The notes under the pieces are model-generated. The model searched no databases, was not told the DNA's origin, and was given only the letters and a program-made list of their open reading frames with translations. Shown in pieces: positions 27,041-35,101 of a stretch of 49,414 nt of DNA. The stretch is from DATEZO01 sp035255485 (GTDB lineage Bacteria > Pseudomonadota > Gammaproteobacteria > Burkholderiales > Burkholderiaceae_D): the NCBI GenBank assembly GCA_035255485.1, contig DATEZO010000322.1, forward strand, positions 1 through 49,414. Reading direction: 5' to 3'. Position 1 is the first letter of the stretch. Each line of letters opens with the position of its first letter. The translations under genes and the position numbers were made by a program.

Positions 27041-28654
27041 ATGACAGTAAAAGTCGCCATTGCCCAAATCAATAGCACCGTCGGAGACCTGACGGGCAAC
27101 CGCGCAAGAATCGTCGAATTTTCCCGTCGCGCAGCCGAAGCTGGAGCCGATGTGGTATTGACGCCGGAATTGTGCCTGGCCGGATACCCGCCGGAGGACC
27201 TGCTGCTGCGTCAATCATTCTACGCAAAAACCGCCGAAGCGTTTGATGCGCTGGCCGCGGACTTGTCCGGCTTCCGTAATCTGCATGTCGTGGTCGGTCA
27301 TCCGGTCGTAAAAGACGGCGCGCGTTTCAATGCCGCCTCCGTGCTTGTCAACGGCAAGGTGCTCGGCACCTACTGCAAAAGCGAATTGCCGAACGACACC
27401 GTATTCGATGAAAAACGCTATTTCTCTTCCTCCGACCAGCCTTTCGTATTTAGCGTGAATGGCGTGAGATTCGGTATCGCCATCTGTGAAGACACCTGGT
27501 TTCCGCACGCATCGGCACGTGCCAGGGCGGCGGGAGCACAGGTGTTGCTGATACCGAACGGGTCCCCTTATCACATGAAAAAGCAGTACTTGCGCCATGA
27601 TGTCATGCGCGCCAATGTGACGGCGCAGGGCCTGAGCCTGGTGTACGCCAATCTGGTTGGCGGCCAGGATGAGCTGATCTTCGATGGCAATTCCTTTGTG
27701 ATGGATGAGGACGGTGCGGTCCATGCGCAGCTGAAACATTTTGAAGAGGATATGCAGATCGTGGAATTCGACGGGGCGCGTCCGACGAACGGCACTGTCG
27801 AAGCTGAACTATCGATCGAGGCGCAGGTGTACAAGGCCCTGACGCTCGGCGTGCGTGATTATGTCGGCAAAAACGGCTTTCCCGGCGCGATCATCGGCTT
27901 GTCCGGAGGCGTGGATTCGGCACTGACATTGGCGATTGCCGTCGATGCCCTCGGTGCGGGCAAAGTACGCGTCGTCATGATGCCGTCACCTTATACTGCA
28001 GAGATTTCCTGGCTTGATTCGCGCGATATGGCGCAGCGGCTGGATGTGCGGTATGACGAAGTGCCGATTGCCGATTGCTTTGCCGCTTTCCGCCGCACGC
28101 TGGCGAAGGACTTTGAAGGCTTGCCAGAAGATGCGGCTGAAGAAAACATCCAGGCGCGCATTCGCGGCACCATACTGATGGCGCTATCCAACAAGCACGG
28201 CTCGATTGTCCTGACAACCGGCAACAAAAGTGAAATGGCGGTCGGCTACTGCACGCTGTACGGCGATATGGCCGGTGGATTCGCCGTCATCAAAGACATT
28301 GCAAAGACCATGGTCTATCGCTTGTGCGAGTACCGTAATACAATTTCCGATGTAATCCCGCAGCGCATCCTGACGCGCGCACCTTCGGCAGAATTGCGGC
28401 CCGACCAGACCGATCAGGATTCGCTGCCGCCTTACGAAGTGCTGGATGCGATCATGCAGATGTACATGGAAGAGAATCTCGGCATCGCCGATATACTGGC
28501 GGCGGGCTACCGCAGTGAAGACGTGGAGCGTGTGACGCGCCTGATCAAGATCAACGAATACAAGCGGCGTCAGGCGCCGGTTGGCATTCGCGTCACGCAT
28601 CGCGCATTCGGGCGGGATTGGCGTTATCCGATCACCTCGAAATTTCGTGAATGA
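27041..28654 (+). CDS. nadE: Glutamine-dependent NAD+ synthetase
   Basis: A 537-aa two-domain enzyme that amidates nicotinate adenine dinucleotide to NAD+ using glutamine. The N-terminal nitrilase/CN-hydrolase domain carries the glutaminase triad Glu43 (TPELCLAGYPPEDL), Lys113 (YCKSELPN) and Cys149 (AICEDTW). The C-terminal synthetase domain has the ATP-pyrophosphatase P-loop SGGVDS (288-293) and TTGNKSEMAVGY. The start is ATG 27041 rather than the upstream TTG at 27020, since family members begin directly with the strand VKVAIAQIN. glnB follows after 72 bp, a frequent beta-proteobacterial pairing, so some co-transcription is likely. Confidence 0.97.
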   Translation: MTVKVAIAQINSTVGDLTGNRARIVEFSRRAAEAGADVVLTPELCLAGYPPEDLLLRQSFYAKTAEAFDALAADLSGFRNLHVVVGHPVVKDGARFNAASVLVNGKVLGTYCKSELPNDTVFDEKRYFSSSDQPFVFSVNGVRFGIAICEDTWFPHASARARAAGAQVLLIPNGSPYHMKKQYLRHDVMRANVTAQGLSLVYANLVGGQDELIFDGNSFVMDEDGAVHAQLKHFEEDMQIVEFDGARPTNGTVEAELSIEAQVYKALTLGVRDYVGKNGFPGAIIGLSGGVDSALTLAIAVDALGAGKVRVVMMPSPYTAEISWLDSRDMAQRLDVRYDEVPIADCFAAFRRTLAKDFEGLPEDAAEENIQARIRGTILMALSNKHGSIVLTTGNKSEMAVGYCTLYGDMAGGFAVIKDIAKTMVYRLCEYRNTISDVIPQRILTRAPSAELRPDQTDQDSLPPYEVLDAIMQMYMEENLGIADILAAGYRSEDVERVTRLIKINEYKRRQAPVGIRVTHRAFGRDWRYPITSKFRE

Positions 28655-28726
28655 CGACATGCAAATTCATATGTCCTTGTGTAGATCTGCAGGGGCGTTA
28701 GCTGAAATTCAAACCAAGGAGCTTTT

Positions 28727-29065
28727 ATGAAGCAAATAACCGCAATTATCAAACCATTCAAGCTGGATGAAGTTCGTGAAGCGCTTGCCGAAGTCGGCGT
28801 GACCGGGTTGACCGTTACCGAAGTAAAGGGCTTCGGCCGTCAAAAAGGTCATACGGAACTGTATCGGGGCGCTGAATACGTCGTGGACTTTTTGCCGAAG
28901 GTAAAGATCGAAGCGGTGGTCGACGAAAAAGTGGCGGATCAGGCAGTGGATGCGATCATTAAGGCAGCACGCACCGGCAAAATTGGTGATGGCAAGATCT
29001 TCGTGCGCAATATCGAGCAAGTCATCCGCATTCGCACCGGCGAAACCGGGCCGGATGCAGTCTGA
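28727..29065 (+). CDS. glnB: Nitrogen regulatory protein P-II
   Basis: A 112-aa trimeric signal protein that reports 2-oxoglutarate and glutamine status to GlnD, GlnE and NtrB. Tyr51, the uridylylation site in the T-loop (GAEYVVDFLPKVK), and both PII signature regions (YRGAEY; TGKIGDGKIFV) are present, and length is exactly that of the family. AAGGAG stands 7 nt before the ATG. There is no amtB next to it, which favours GlnB over GlnK. An intrinsic terminator follows 20 bp after the stop. Confidence 0.97.
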   Translation: MKQITAIIKPFKLDEVREALAEVGVTGLTVTEVKGFGRQKGHTELYRGAEYVVDFLPKVKIEAVVDEKVADQAVDAIIKAARTGKIGDGKIFVRNIEQVIRIRTGETGPDAV

Positions 29066-29083
29066 AATCAGCTGCAGGAAACA

Positions 29084-29110
29084 AAGCCGGTGCTGGCAGG
29101 CCGGCTTTTT
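29084..29110 (+). terminator. Intrinsic terminator of glnB
   Basis: AAGCCGG (29084-29090) pairs with CCGGCTT (29101-29107) around a 10-nt loop, followed by a T-run. Confidence 0.85.
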
Positions 29111-29193
29111 CATTGGCGGCAGTTTGTTATTGATCCGGCATAGACTTGTTCAACGTGGCAGGAGTCGCACGGCATATTTGACCGGTGCATGCT

Positions 29194-29310
29194 GAAACTG
29201 TTCATGTGCTTTCGACGCACAACAGCGATGGAGCTTCTTCAGACAGGCGTGGAACGTAAGCGTGATCGCCCTGTGGTTCGGACACGAGTCGAGCATGGCT
29301 GTAGCGATGC
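29194..29310 (+). pseudogene. Relic of a tyrosine recombinase/integrase
   Basis: Conceptual translation across frames gives HVL, then RRTTAMELLQTGVER, then VIALWFGHES. This follows the C-terminal catalytic box of site-specific tyrosine recombinases (family pattern HxLRHTTAM-LLQAG-V-VIALWLGHES, containing Arg II and the GH of the last box). An extra T after HVL (29212) and a disruption after VER (about 29255) break the frame, and nothing before or after extends the match, so this is a decayed fragment. It lies between the glnB terminator and the cytochrome peroxidase gene; the rest of this 340-bp gap shows nothing recognisable. Confidence 0.65.
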
Positions 29311-29449
29311 CTGGATGAGCAAATCACGTGTCCGAAGAGGAGCCTTGCCGCCTCATCCTCAATGAGGAATCTTCCTGTATGGCGCACCGTCTTTCTCATG
29401 CAGGCAAATAAGTGCGCCTGCCAATCTATCCCTGTTGTTTAAGTTTGAA

Positions 29450-31024
29450 TTAGAGCGCCTTCAGGAAGGCAACGAGATCTGATATTTCTTGCGGCGTAAA
29501 ATGAATGTCAAATCGTGTATTGTAGAAATTCACCACTTCCTCAAGATCCTTCGCCGAGCCATTGTGAAAGTATGGTGGCCGAGCAGCCAATCCCCGTAGA
29601 ACGGGCCCCTTGAACCGGCCGATGTCTTGCCACTTCCCGGTAAGGAGTGCTCGGCCTGGATCCGTGGTTTCAACGGTTTCTCCCGTCAGGATATTCCTGA
29701 GCGTATATAGCGGTTGATCCGGTGTACGGCGTGAGGCGTCCGACAATCCGATATTAAGTGGCAATGGTGTCGAGTGACTGCCCGCACTGGGCGTGTTATG
29801 ACAAGTAGTGCACGTTCCCTTCAGTACGGGAATTTTGAGTTCATCATTGATCCCGCTCACCCCGGCAATATTGATTGGTGCGGTATTGAACAGGGCTTCA
29901 CCGCGAGCGATGGCTTGTCTCGCGCGTGCGATCTTCGGGTTGTCATACCCTTCTTCCTGATCTTTTTCTGTCGCCGACAGCCAAGCTGGATAGAGGGTCA
30001 TTGCATTGGCGTCAAACGATGCGTGCGTCTTGTAATCCCCTGATAAGACGTCGTTAATGCCAAAATAAAAGTCTGCCATCGATAATGTCCGTGGCCCGCC
30101 ACGGGCACCCGAGAGCGTCAGATTTTTTGCCTCGTCATCGTAGACCTGAGCAGTGAACAAGCTCATTTCGAACTGGACGATGGACCGCTGTTCGTCTGGG
30201 GTAAGGTCATCGGCCGCCTGCTCATGGCCACGTACCGCGCCATTGGACTGATGCGCCAGATTAAGATCGAGTGAGGCAAAACAATTGGTCGTATTGAGTA
30301 TGCACAAGAGCGAATTGGGATCCTTGAATGTCTCGCGCGCATCCCACATCACGGTACTCAGGAATTTCAGGTTGGTTGATGGCAATGGCCGGCGAAACAG
30401 GGACAGTTCTTTTGCACTCGCAAAGCCGTAGGGATCATCTACTTTCTCAAGTACAAATTCCGCATCTGCTGGAATGCCGATGCCAATTCGAATCAAGCCT
30501 TTGTTAAGCAGCATGCTGTAAGCAGTGCGCCTGGCGGCAAGCGTGGAGACATCTGCCAGCGGTGAATTGGCACCATCCACCAAGGCAAAAATCGGATCTG
30601 TGCCCGCCGTCTGGTTAAACCTCGCCAGCAACTGCCTGGGAGAAATGCTCCATCCTTCATTTTCCTGATGACAGCTGGCGCAGGTGCGCCCATTACCAAA
30701 AGCCTTGAAAAATGGATTGGTTTTGTCTATGAATCCTTGCGTACTAAAGGTGGCTGCCTGCCCACTAGCGTTTGGTGCGACCGGTAATACCTTGTCGCTT
30801 TGCTCTTTGCCGTCATCGCCTTGCTTTTGACTGACGTCATGATTGTCGTGCCTCATTTGAAGTTGAGTGCCGCTGGACAAGACTTGATCGGCTTGTACTT
30901 TGATTCCACTGTCGAGGCCTGAATTGGCTTGATCTTGATTGCTGCCGCCACACGCTGCAACAAACAGAACTACTGTACCAAAAGCAGTGGCTATCGGTAT
31001 TTTTTGGGGGATGTTAATCATCAT
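29450..31024 (-). CDS. Di-haem cytochrome c peroxidase-like lipoprotein
   Basis: A 524-aa predicted lipoprotein with two c-type haem motifs, CASCH (115-119) and CTTCH (405-409), in the arrangement of the di-haem peroxidase/MauG family. Residues 1-25 form a signal ending in the lipobox VAAC (Cys25), so it should be anchored at the periplasmic face of a membrane. A hydrophilic linker (about 26-90) follows. The second haem region is followed by KIPVLKG-type and PPYFHNGSAKDLEEVVNFYN segments, where the family's distal features are found. Start: ATG 31024 or 31021, both behind a strong GAGGTGG. It could be a peroxidase or a MauG-like oxidase; substrate unknown. Flanked by mobile-element relics and lacking partners, it may have been acquired by transfer. 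Confidence 0.85.
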   Translation of the reverse strand: MMINIPQKIPIATAFGTVVLFVAACGGSNQDQANSGLDSGIKVQADQVLSSGTQLQMRHDNHDVSQKQGDDGKEQSDKVLPVAPNASGQAATFSTQGFIDKTNPFFKAFGNGRTCASCHQENEGWSISPRQLLARFNQTAGTDPIFALVDGANSPLADVSTLAARRTAYSMLLNKGLIRIGIGIPADAEFVLEKVDDPYGFASAKELSLFRRPLPSTNLKFLSTVMWDARETFKDPNSLLCILNTTNCFASLDLNLAHQSNGAVRGHEQAADDLTPDEQRSIVQFEMSLFTAQVYDDEAKNLTLSGARGGPRTLSMADFYFGINDVLSGDYKTHASFDANAMTLYPAWLSATEKDQEEGYDNPKIARARQAIARGEALFNTAPINIAGVSGINDELKIPVLKGTCTTCHNTPSAGSHSTPLPLNIGLSDASRRTPDQPLYTLRNILTGETVETTDPGRALLTGKWQDIGRFKGPVLRGLAARPPYFHNGSAKDLEEVVNFYNTRFDIHFTPQEISDLVAFLKAL

Positions 31025-31552
31025 GAACCACCTCACTTTTACTGTATTTCAAGTAGGCATATTTATGCAGCAATAGTAGGGTGTTCCCGAATTTCCAAGC
31101 GGATTGGGTAGTCTAGAATTGCCTTGGCCTTCGCTTAGTATAGACAGGGTTCGCCGTTCCGCAAGCCATGATCCCACGCAAAATTGCGAACCGATATCGA
31201 ACAGTTGGAATGGCGTTATTGGTTTGCCGCACCTGATTTTCTGGCAGGCATTGCCCTATTGAATGCGCGGTAACCGGGAGCGCGCTGCTGGAATTCCGCG
31301 CCATGCCCATGCGTCAAACGGCATCGATGACGCATGCGGAGAGAATGCCGATGGAACGGTAATCGCGGCGCTCCGGTGCGCCGGATAATGATTGGGGACA
31401 AGGCGGTCAATACGGCGCTGCCGATCGCGTCCATGATCGCCTTGTGTGCGTACAAGTGCACAGCCAATATTCAGCGTTCAGCGGCATGGTAATGCGAGTC
31501 AGATCATGCATCAATTACACGATCAATTTCCCATCGGAGCAAAAGGAGCAAT
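31025..31552. other. Intergenic region without recognisable gene
   Basis: A 528-bp stretch between the cytochrome gene and smr. Short frames exist on both strands, but none gives a product I recognise or is preceded by a good ribosome-binding site. The cytochrome promoter should lie in the AT-rich first ~80 bp. No repeat or hairpin stands out. It might be a decayed gene. Confidence 0.4.
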
Positions 31553-32197
31553 TCAGTGTTGCGCCTTGAGCAGCACCACCAGCGCCCCTGCACCGCCATC
31601 GGCAGCGCGCGCCTGGCAGAATGCGATTACTTCATCTTTTTGCGTCAGCCAGCTGCGGACCTTGTTCTTCAATACGGGCTCCTTGTTGGCCGAGCCCAGC
31701 CCTTTGCCGTGGATGATGCGCACGCAACGTTGACCGCGCCTGGTTGCATTGTGCAGGAATACGACCAGTGCTTCGCGCGCCTCATCGATCCGCAGTCCAT
31801 GCAGGTCGAGCTGGCCTTGAATCACCCAGTGGCCGCGCCGTAGCTTGCGCAGCGTCTCCTGGCCGATGCCATCACGTGCAAAGCTCAATGCCGCATCGGT
31901 ATCGAGCAGTGATTCGACGCTGAATTCATCGGATAGCGAAGACGCGAGTGCAGCGCGCTCGTCAGCCAGATGCTGGACAGGAATCGGCAATGGGCGGGGC
32001 GGGCTGAGCATTGCCTTGTCTGCGGGTGCAAGGGGCTTGACATTACCGGCCATGCGCCGGAACAGCTCGGCATCCTGGTTTGCCTGCTTTTGCTGGCGCA
32101 GGCGTTCGGCTTCGGCAGCTTGGCGCGCCTCATCCTGCGCTTTCAATTCCTTGCGCAGCGATTTGAGGGCGGAAAAATTCTTGATAGGTGCAGACAT
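31553..32197 (-). CDS. Smr-domain protein
   Basis: A 214-aa protein with an N-terminal charged coiled-coil region (about 10-45, ELKAQDEARQAAEAERLRQQ) and a C-terminal Smr (MutS2-related) domain. The latter has the DLHGLRIDEA motif (about 136-145) and IIHGKGLGS (about 165-173). Stand-alone Smr proteins have nicking endonuclease activity and in recent work act in ribosome-collision rescue (SmrB-type). This one is close to the YfcN/SmrB class in size and layout. The frame continues upstream to 32293, but the ATG at 32197 (MSAPIKNFSALKSL) matches the family start. It lies downstream of trxB on the same strand with a 262-bp gap, a common beta-proteobacterial order. Confidence 0.88.
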   Translation of the reverse strand: MSAPIKNFSALKSLRKELKAQDEARQAAEAERLRQQKQANQDAELFRRMAGNVKPLAPADKAMLSPPRPLPIPVQHLADERAALASSLSDEFSVESLLDTDAALSFARDGIGQETLRKLRRGHWVIQGQLDLHGLRIDEAREALVVFLHNATRRGQRCVRIIHGKGLGSANKEPVLKNKVRSWLTQKDEVIAFCQARAADGGAGALVVLLKAQH

Positions 32198-32459
32198 GGT
32201 GCGATCGATCCACAACGGATTGTACGGCGAGCCATCAAAATTCCAATAATATCCCGGCGCGCATTGCCATTGCACCAGGCATTTCGGTTCCATGTGAGAG
32301 GCGTGGCATTATCCTGGAAACGGTCGTTGGCCACGGATCCTTGGCTTTCCTCGACGCACCTACTGCATGCGACAGCGGATCAAGAGTGAGAGGTGCTGCC
32401 CGAGGGCCGGAAAAGCATACGCCAGCCCCCGTCCAGCCGCAGTTTCCAGGATGATTCGG

Positions 32460-33416
32460 CTATTCTTCCAGGGTTTCCAGGTAGCGCTGGGCATCGAGTG
32501 CGGCCATGCAGCCGGTGCCAGCGCTGGTAACAGCTTGACGATACACATGATCCTGTACATCGCCGGCTGCAAATACGCCCGCCATGCTGGTTGCGGTGGC
32601 AAAACCTTCCTGGCCGCCGCGGGTCCTGATGTAACCATTATGCATTTCGAGCTGGCCCTCGAAGATGCCGGTATTCGGCTTGTGCCCGATCGCAATAAAT
32701 ATGCCTTGCACTGCAATCGGCGTTATGCTGCCGTCAACGGTTGATTTGATCCTGATACCGGTCGCACCGCTATCGTCGCCGGTCACTTCATCGAGCGTAT
32801 GGTTCCATTTGATATCGACCTTGCCTTCTGCAACCTTCGCCATCAGGCGGTCGATCAGGATTGCCTCCGCGCGGAATTTGCCGCGACGGTGGATCACCGT
32901 GACCTTGTTCGCAATGTTTGCCAGGTAGAGCGCTTCTTCGACGGCTGTATTGCCGCCGCCGATGACCGCGACATCCTGCCCGCGATAGAAAAAGCCGTCG
33001 CAAGTCGCACAGGCCGATACGCCCTTGCCCATGAAGACCTGTTCGGAAGGCAAGCCCAGGTATTGCGCCGATGCGCCGGTGGCGATGACTAGCGAATCGC
33101 AAGTATATTCGCCCGAGTCCCCGATCAGGCGAATCGGTTTTTCGCTTAGCTTGGCGGTATGGACGTAATCGAAAATAATTTCCGTGTCAAAGCGCTCCGC
33201 ATGCTGCAGCAAGCGCTGCATCAGTTCCGGCCCCTGTACACCCATTGGGTCGCCCGGCCAGTTTTCTACATCGGTTGTCGTCATCAATTGGCCGCCTTGC
33301 TCGACGCCGGTAATCAATACCGGTTTCAGATTGGCGCGCGCAGCATAAACTGCCGCACTGTAACCAGCGGGGCCAGAGCCAAGAATGAGGACATGTGCAT
33401 GTTTGGGAGTGGTCAT
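32460..33416 (-). CDS. trxB: Thioredoxin reductase
   Basis: A 318-aa FAD/NADPH flavoenzyme reducing thioredoxin in the cytosol. Visible are the FAD-binding LILGSGPAGYSAAVYAARA (about 10-28), the redox-active CATC (Cys136/Cys139), the NADPH-binding GGGNTAVEEALYLA and the C-terminal FAD motif GVFAAGDVQDHVYRQA. The start is the ATG at 33416 (MTTPKHAHVLILG); the frame opens at 33440, but its first residues are not family-like. The upstream region contains an IS200 relic on the other strand that begins only 120 bp away, so the native promoter region may have been altered by insertion. Confidence 0.96.
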   Translation of the reverse strand: MTTPKHAHVLILGSGPAGYSAAVYAARANLKPVLITGVEQGGQLMTTTDVENWPGDPMGVQGPELMQRLLQHAERFDTEIIFDYVHTAKLSEKPIRLIGDSGEYTCDSLVIATGASAQYLGLPSEQVFMGKGVSACATCDGFFYRGQDVAVIGGGNTAVEEALYLANIANKVTVIHRRGKFRAEAILIDRLMAKVAEGKVDIKWNHTLDEVTGDDSGATGIRIKSTVDGSITPIAVQGIFIAIGHKPNTGIFEGQLEMHNGYIRTRGGQEGFATATSMAGVFAAGDVQDHVYRQAVTSAGTGCMAALDAQRYLETLEE

Positions 33417-33536
33417 AGAAATTATCCGAAGTAAATACATGGGTAGTCTTCCGGTTTTGCCGGGAAACTTGCAAAAAGTTGAACCATATGGCGGCCAATA
33501 TAATATTTTTCCCCTGCCACGAGGAGGAAATCCGCA

Positions 33537-33614
33537 ATGAAAGAGTACCAGAATTTAAGCCACTCAAAATGGGACTGCAAATATCACATTGTTTCAGGCC
33601 TTGTGCAGCAATAA
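33537..33614 (+). pseudogene. tnpA: Truncated IS200/IS605 transposase start
   Basis: After GAGGAGG (33521-33527), ATG 33537 opens a frame whose first 19 residues, MKEYQNLSHSKWDCKYHIV, are those of an IS200-type Y1 transposase (family pattern YRSLSHSVWDCKYHVVFIPKYR). After codon 19 the match stops abruptly and a TAA follows at 33612. Only the 5' end of the element remains; no trace of the catalytic HUH or Tyr regions is seen downstream. Confidence 0.75.
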
Positions 33615-33714
33615 TTTGAGCGATTTTCAAGAAAATCTATGCTTTTGAGGAGGAGTGCAGGTCAGAAGCGATGATGCGTGATGACTTTGCACTGCGGCAG
33701 ATTTGAATTCAAGC

Positions 33715-33890
33715 TTAATTCTTTTTCTCCGTTCTAACAGGGCACATCAGTTTCACTCTGATCGGAAAATGGTCCGACCCAACGCCGGTAACCGCTTGAT
33801 GTCCGAGAGCAGAAAATGAGCATTGTGAACACGAGCAGGTGAGAAATCAAAACCATCCCGTGCTCCTTTGAAGATGCGATGGAGGGACCT
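33715..33890 (-). pseudogene. Relic of an endonuclease/exonuclease/phosphatase gene
   Basis: Reading the minus strand, one frame gives VHNAHFLLSDIKRLPA and, after a frame change, another gives VTGVGSDHFPIRVKLM before a stop at 33715-33717. The pattern 'HxxHF-L-xIKRLP...GSDHFPI' is that of the C-terminal end of EEP-superfamily proteins (the SDHFP motif holds the catalytic Asp-His). The frameshift and missing upstream domain mark it as a remnant. Identification comes from recalled family motifs and needs a profile search. Confidence 0.5.
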
Positions 33891-34117
33891 GGATAGGCAA
33901 AATGTGGCAACACTGCAGGTCATGATGGAGTCCCGACCCGTCGAATAACGAGGGGGAAACTAGGATGGACTTCCGGGGCCCTTCGGCGCGAACCCTCTCC
34001 TCGTCGAAGTAGGCCTTTCCCTGTCCGGCAGGACATATTTTGATGGACCTCTAGAAAAGAATTTTCGATGACGATGCGAATCGACAGCGCCCGGACGTTT
34101 GCCGAAGCGACCAGACA
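33891..34117. other. Unassigned sequence at the tRNA 3' side
   Basis: About 230 bp between the EEP relic and the tRNA terminator; no frame, repeat or structure that I recognise. A tRNA 3' end is a common integration target, so this may be scar tissue of past insertions. No duplicate of the tRNA 3' end was spotted nearby. Confidence 0.35.
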
Positions 34118-34118
34118 G

Positions 34119-34152
34119 AAAAAAGCCCACGAACCGAGATTCGTGGGCTTTT
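34119..34152 (-). terminator. Intrinsic terminator after tRNA-Lys
   Basis: AAGCCCACGAA (34123-34133) pairs perfectly over 11 bp with TTCGTGGGCTT (34140-34150) around loop CCGAGA. The minus-strand side ends in a U-run, 14 nt beyond the tRNA 3' end; the plus side is also T-rich, so it could work both ways. Confidence 0.92.
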
Positions 34153-34163
34153 TGTTTTATTCG

Positions 34164-34239
34164 TGGTAGGCCGTGCGGGGCTCGAACCTGCGACCAACGG
34201 ATTAAAAGTCCGCTGCTCTACCAACTGAGCTAACGACCC
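34164..34239 (-). tRNA. tRNA-Lys(TTT)
   Basis: The minus strand folds as a complete 76-nt tRNA. A 7-bp acceptor stem joins GGGTCGT to ACGGCCT (with one G-U at each of pairs 1 and 4), followed by discriminator A and an encoded CCA. The D-arm contains AGCTCAGTTGGTAGAGC. The anticodon loop ACTTTTAAT has anticodon TTT, and the T-loop is GGTTCGAGCC. It lies downstream of cpoB on the same strand with a terminator behind it. Confidence 0.97.
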
Positions 34240-34337
34240 GAAAGGACGTAATTATAGAGAGGTTCCACTCTTCTTGTCAAACAGGATCTGGCAATTTTCT
34301 GCAATCAATTTCCTTATCTTCTCTGTCGGCATTCATG

Positions 34338-35099
34338 TCATTTAAGTGATGTCAGTCGTTGTTTGGCGGTTTGCGCTGCGGGTGAATCGCCATATTGTGC
34401 GACCAGGGTTTCCAACGTCTTGCGCGCGGTTGATTTATCTTTCAGTTCCGTGTAACAGCTGGCAATGTTGAGCAAGGCATCCGGTGCTTTCGGGCTGTCT
34501 GGGTAATTCTTGACGACGACTTGTTGGGCGGTAATCGCATTGCGATAATCGCGCTGCGCGTAATAGGTATTCCCCAGCCAGTACTGGGCCGAAGCCGCAT
34601 AGCCCGATTGCGGGTAACGACGCAGAAAATCGAAAAACGAGGCGCCGGCATTTCGGTAATCTCCCGCCTTGAACGATGCCAGTGCCGCGTCGTACGCTTT
34701 TTGCTCATTCTGTTCGACGCTTGCTTCCTTGCCGTCAATAGTCATCTTTTGCGGTTCCATCTTGCGCAACCGGCTATCGAGATCGACATAGAAATCCTTT
34801 TGCCGCTGTTGCATACTGGTGAGTTCGTTGGTCAGCATCTCGACCTGACCGCGCAATTTGGCAATTTCCTGACGCAGTTGTTCGTTCTGATTGACAAGGT
34901 CGAGAGCGCCGGCCTTGTCGGCCTTGTCGTCGTGAAGTGCATTGGTGTCACGCTGAAGTGCATCAATCCTGGAGCGAATCTCGAGAATTGCGCGGCGCGC
35001 TTCGTCATCATCGAACAGGCCAGCATGCGCCTGCAATGGCGCAAGCGAAAACGCGGCCATGAAGGCCGCAGCAATGACGGATTTGAAATGAGTATTCAT
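34338..35099 (-). CDS. cpoB: Tol-Pal coordinator CpoB (YbgF)
   Basis: A 253-aa periplasmic protein with a signal peptide (AHA-G, cleavage after about residue 26). An N-terminal trimerising coiled coil follows (about 38-110, containing RSRIDALQRDTNAL and QLRQEIAKLRGQVEMLTNEL). The C-terminal domain has three TPR-like repeats (AYDAALASFKAGDYRNAGASF; YWLGNTYYAQRDYRNAI; NIASCYTELKDKSTARKTLE). CpoB links the Tol machine to PBP1B-dependent cell-wall synthesis during constriction. It is the last gene of the tol operon, 2 bp after pal; tRNA-Lys follows. Length is normal. Confidence 0.95.
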   Translation of the reverse strand: MNTHFKSVIAAAFMAAFSLAPLQAHAGLFDDDEARRAILEIRSRIDALQRDTNALHDDKADKAGALDLVNQNEQLRQEIAKLRGQVEMLTNELTSMQQRQKDFYVDLDSRLRKMEPQKMTIDGKEASVEQNEQKAYDAALASFKAGDYRNAGASFFDFLRRYPQSGYAASAQYWLGNTYYAQRDYRNAITAQQVVVKNYPDSPKAPDALLNIASCYTELKDKSTARKTLETLVAQYGDSPAAQTAKQRLTSLK

Positions 35100-35101
35100 G
35101 T

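Noticed and set aside
31216..31467. Minus-strand frame with a hydrophobic start (LYAHKAIMDAIGSAVLTALSP).
   Set aside because: It turns into His/Arg-rich sequence typical of an off-frame read, has no ribosome-binding site and no family resemblance.
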